A stretch of 64,000 nucleotides of DNA, taken from Membranipora membranacea (Eukaryota > Bryozoa > Gymnolaemata > Cheilostomatida > Membraniporidae). The stretch is taken from the NCBI GenBank assembly GCA_914767715.1, contig OU612075.1, positions 1,178,001 through 1,242,000 on the forward strand, given 5' to 3'. Shown piece after piece: positions 59,736-64,000 of the stretch. The notes beneath the pieces are model-generated. The model made no database searches and had not been told where the DNA came from. It saw nothing but the letters and a program-made list of their open reading frames with translations. Position 1 is the first letter of the stretch. The number at the start of each line of letters is the position of its first letter. The translations under genes were made by a program, and so were the position numbers.

Positions 59736-60759
59736 GAATGAAAGCTAGTCTAGTCATAAAAGACAATGAAGCAAGAACATCTCTTATATATGTGTGGATG
59801 AAAAATTTCCTTCATAGTGATGCCATTTTGTAGGCTGGTTTACTTAGCCTTCTCACGCGGCCAACAAACCAAAAAACATAAGAACCAAAGCTCGCCGTGA
59901 CAAGGCTATGGTTTACCCTTGTAAAATGTTATATTTGATTTGGTCCGATTGGATGAGTTTGGAGCCTGGGTTTTGTATACAAACTGGTTAATACTATATG
60001 GTTTTTGTTATTGTACTCATTTCAATCAGTTGAATAATTTGATTTTTACTCCTGATTGTGGCACGGGATATATCAAAAGGGTGGAACACCTGGCCGTTAC
60101 CTGGCTAGGGTTTGGTTTTCAGGCTAACTGTAACTACCGAAACAAACTCACCATGAATGAGCCGAGAGAGGATAACTCCTGGGTAGAGAACTCCTGGATA
60201 GATAACTTCAGTCTAGAGAGGGTCTTGCTGGTGGCCAAGCCAACCTAGCAGAGCTGTTTGCTGAGGGTCGTACTGGTAAAACAGTTGAGTAAATATTCAG
60301 CTAGTTATAAATTTCACTACTTCAATCATGTGTTGAAAGGAAATTGTCTCCTCTTTTGAATACTTCAATCCTCTAGGGTATCACATGATAAGACAGTATA
60401 GGTACAACAGACCATTTATATCTATATACTACGTAATTATGATCAATTAATTACCTTGTGATCCTCTGCTGATATTCTGATAATCTCAGACACAGCTGTA
60501 TCTGGTGATCTGAATCTCCTTGACTTTTAAGAAACAAGCCTCAATCACACAGCGGGTATATATGATATACAACTAAAACAGATATCCTCACATATGAAAA
60601 CCAAGATAAAACATCAAATATTGAATATTATTAAAGATATAAAGCCCAAACCCCCTCCCTACCTCAAAGTCAGTCAGTATTAATAAGTGAAGTATGTCTC
60701 AGACGTCACCGTGCAGATAAACCTGGGAAAAGAAACACAGATAGTTATAACTATTCTAA

Positions 60760-61311
60760 TTGGTTGCTAACTTGAAAATCCTCATCTACAAGACTGCTAT
60801 ACGGCCAGCTCTGACGTATGGGAATGAGACCTGGCCCGTAACAGGAACCCTTATAGACAGGGTTAGCTCTTGTGAAACGCGAATGCTAAGGTACTGCATA
60901 GGGATAAGCTTAGAGGAACATCGAAGGAATGAAGAGATAACAGTCGAAGCAAATATAATGCCAATCAGGGATGTCATGAGGAAAAAGAGGCTAGAATGGT
61001 ATGGTCATGTTTGTCGACGTGAGAGTGATGAAGATATCAGGAGAGTGTACGAGATGAGGGTAGAGGGAAGCAGAGGGCGTGGACGGCCAAAACAGCAATG
61101 GAGTGGCACAATCAATGCCGACCATCGCTGGCTAGATCTAGAACGAGGGGATGCAAGTGACCGAATAAGGTGGAGAAATTTGGTGGAACTAGGAGTCAAA
61201 AACCCGCCACCCGATCAGGACATGGCGGTGAAAGGTGAACAATTGGTTCCATGTAGATCTTACCGTTATCTCAGCAGCCTATTTTTGGACCACAGTTACA
61301 AGGGTAGATAA
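60760..61311 (+). pseudogene. LINE reverse transcriptase C-terminal fragment (in duplicon C)
   Basis: Longest open copy, 183 aa, ending naturally at TAG (...FLDHSYKGR). It shows the RT thumb region (AIRPALTYGNETWPV), RRNEEI, KRLEWYGHVCRR and RGRGRPKQQW. The catalytic RT core and endonuclease are absent, so it is a fragment, not an active element. Confidence 0.82.
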
Positions 61312-62042
61312 ATATTTGTATACCCATGAAACAAAGACAGACTTTGTCGGTGCTGAGTCGAAGTAACTCTGAGAGGTCAAGGGGTCATCCTACCAGGTTA
61401 TGTGAGGATCTTCATTATGAGAAGCGCTTTTTATGTTTGGGAGTAACAAAGTCAAGAGTGACTCAGTAGAATAACCTAAGAGGGATTATACCTCACACTT
61501 ACTGGTGAATAGCTCTGATATCAGGTAATCCAGTAGAGGCTAATATACATTCTCTCTGTGATATCCTTTCATCAGAATGTCTTCTCTGTGTGTTGAGTCG
61601 ACACAAATCCTGAGTATACCTTCGCTCTCAATGTAGAATTATCACAATTTTATAGAATTCTCTGGTGGACTCCATCTGCAAATGCCACATTCAGCATAAA
61701 ATGGAATGTGTGCTACTAGGGAATTCAAGGTTAAATTTTATATGCATTGTGGGATTGATGTTAACATACCATATTGATCAATGTTCAACTTGGAAAAAAC
61801 AACCATTCAACTGTATCCCAAAGACTTGCTTTCAGCTTTTGTTCTGTCCCATCATCAGAAAATATCCACATTAATAATATTTATTGCGATTTTACATTAG
61901 GCAATTGTTTAATTAATTTATGTTTCACAGTCACATAGCTTATATCGACAAGCCTTGTTTGTGGTAGAGGGAAGGGGTCTCATCTCCCACAAGGCTTGTC
62001 AGTATAATGTTGATAGCTGATAATTGAGAAGTGCTTACAAAC

Positions 62043-62166
62043 TTTTCTGTTGGCCTCAATGAAGACCACAGCAGTCCTAGTACCATATTAATGATTTCTG
62101 TGTGATGTCCATATATGACAGCTTCATCACTCAAGGTCATATATCTACAGTGTACTAAACAGGCAT
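62043..62166 (-). CDS. Exon-like segment in duplicon C, intact
   Basis: Same segment with an intact acceptor (TTTTAG), donor (AAAA/GTTTGT) and open frame (DACLVHCRYMTLSDEAVIYG). Its phase does not fit the next exon-like segment (see 6059-6165), so a functional gene is doubtful. Confidence 0.28.
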
Positions 62167-64000
62167 CTAAAATTAAAGAAATAATGTGGTAATTAAGGAT
62201 AATAGTCAAGTGTAATTCTCAATATTACTATGACGTACTATATATTAAGGATGTGGTCTTCATGTAGGTATGAACAGGCTTAGAGGGACATCAGTTTATA
62301 AATAAGTAACGATGTATGGGATCTACACAGCGAGTTCCTAGAGCAGTTGGCGTATCTTAACATGTAACTGATTTATTGAGCTCGGTCAGGTTGCCAGACA
62401 ACTCATGACGTTTATAACTTGTGTAAATCAGCCTTCAATAATATGGAGTTGTTATCTCTCTGAACTTCTACTGCAGAGAGTAAATAACTCCCATTTGTAG
62501 TAATATTGTGTAATAAGATTAATATTCTATTAACAACCAAATTGCACCACATGTATACTACAAAGTATAACCAGTTATGATAGATTACCTTGTGACTCTC
62601 TGCTGATATTCTTATAAGCTCTGACACAGCCAGCTGTGTCTGGTGATTTGGATTTCATGAACTCCACACAAACTTCATCATCATTATACTATTAGCTGTA
62701 ATATAAAGTGAAACATATAAGCTCTGACATCAGAATTAATGACCGGGTTTTCATAATTTTTATGTGTATTTGCATTTCATATTGTTTATGAGAACAACTT
62801 GCTGTGTGTTGTAGTTGACAGATTTAATGGTGTATGAGACGAGCCAAATCAAGTCATCCCATTCACCAGTAAATCAGTCAATAAACAATTAAAAATATAA
62901 GTAAAAGCACATGCTGACAGAAGAAAATCACACAACGGCGAATGCCAGAGAACTCCAGATAAACATACAGCAAAAAAACTGACAACTTATCCTGTCAAGT
63001 ATGACATCATTACTTAGAAGGTGAGGAAGTGCACACTATCCACATAAAATATATACTATAAGGATATTGTGCAAATCCAGTGATCCAAAGCTACTGTATA
63101 TACACTCCTAGGGTTCGGTCAGTGAGGTGGCTAGCCTCAATACTGTGGGATTATCATCACATAGGATATATCTAAGACCAAGTTATATCTAGTCGTCCTG
63201 TATTCAGCATTGCTCTCCTCCACTGATAAGCTTCAGAACTCCTGATTGCGGCTTATCAGTGGAGGGGAGCAACCCCAAATACGGGCCATCTGTTATCTTG
63301 GCTAACTTGAGCTTTAACTACTGCTGCCACTCAGGGAAATACGTGCTTATCGCATTCTGCATAGCTCAAAACTAACAAAATGAGCAGTTTCACCCACTGG
63401 GCAAATAATTTGCACAAACTGACTGTCAAAATCAGGATATACAATTAATGATCTAGCAGAAATAGTGAAATAATTACCGCCTTGCTAGTTGGGTTTGATG
63501 ACAGCAACACCTAGTGCATTGATTTCATACTCTGATTTTGACATCAGTTTGTGCAAATCATCAATTAGTTGTCTTGGACCTACACAGAGTCCACATAGCA
63601 CACATTTCCCTGGATGGCAGCAGCATTTTAAGTATACTTGATCTAGGTATCACTTACTTGGTTCTTAAATGTCATGACAATGACAGCGTTTCATTGTATG
63701 ATTCAGAATATCTCTTTTTCATACAAACTACAGACAACTCCTGATCTGAGCATCTCAATCCATCTCTGGTCTGTGTGCTGACCACATCATTCATCAGCTA
63801 GAAGTTACAGAAAATGAGCAACAAATTAGAGTATAGCTCATGATAATTGGTCTTGTGTCATCTTTAGTCGAATCATCATGATAACATATCTCAAGTTTGC
63901 AAAAAAGGTGAATAATATTTGTAACCTCTTGGAGAATAGGACTGGAGGCTTACCTGTCCAGCATAGACAATATGTACAGGTGAGCAGAGTGATAAAACAT

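Larger units (their letters stand above)
60274..64000. repeat. Segmental duplicon, copy C (runs off the window)
   Basis: Same content as A and B in the same orientation, starting near AAACAGTTGAGTAAATATTC. It has the best-preserved LINE frame (60760-61311). It lies about 45 kb from A and B, so the duplication is interspersed as well as tandem. Confidence 0.9.

Noticed and set aside
60760-61311. 183-aa open frame as a host gene
   Set aside because: Sequence is the C-terminal part of a LINE reverse transcriptase and recurs broken in duplicons A and B.

Overview
The window reads as nuclear DNA of an animal. It is AT-rich, has many small exons with GT-AG introns, is full of non-LTR retrotransposon debris and short DNA transposons, and is built from repeated segmental duplications. 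A metazoan-type caspase joined to LRR-Roc-COR sequence, with this repeat content, suggests an early-branching animal such as a sponge or cnidarian. That placement is inference; no species was identified.

Layout. 1-4.4 kb: no confident gene, one antisense LINE remnant, a few exon-like pieces. 4.4-14.9 kb: two tandem copies (A, B) of a ~5.3-kb duplicon carrying a LINE fragment and degenerate exon-like segments; a third copy (C) runs off the right edge from 60.3 kb and a partial copy (D) lies at 54.1-55.7 kb. 15.0-16.3 kb: fold-back and direct repeats. 16.9-32.2 kb (minus strand): the main gene, 15 coding exons, about 1,449 aa, encoding N-terminal leucine-rich repeats, a Roc GTPase, a COR domain, a linker and a complete caspase domain (p20 then p10), ending in an Arg/Pro-rich tail. 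Its LRR region is made by four tandem ~1.62-kb genomic units, each with one 144-nt exon; the introns of these units are almost identical but the exons differ at LRR surface positions. Intron 1 carries a G-rich minisatellite. 33.3-48.2 kb: three tandem copies (I-III) of another duplicon with conserved exon-like signals, interrupted by several mobile elements whose empty sites survive in the sister copies. 48.2-48.8 kb: possible Harbinger-type remnant. 48.8-52.8 kb: 2.5 tandem 1.62-kb units, each with a 15-bp minisatellite. 53.0-53.7 kb: two exons of a degraded mannose-6-phosphate isomerase gene. 55.8-59.4 kb: isolated candidate exons and fold-back elements.

How it works together (inference). 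The main gene joins a putative ligand-sensing LRR array and a Roc-COR GTPase switch to a protease with intact catalytic His and Cys. It could be a single-chain sensor-to-executioner protein that does not need an adaptor carrying a death-fold. The recent, exon-specific divergence of its LRR units is what one would expect of a recognition receptor under diversifying selection. All exon boundaries, phases and difference counts below were worked out by hand.
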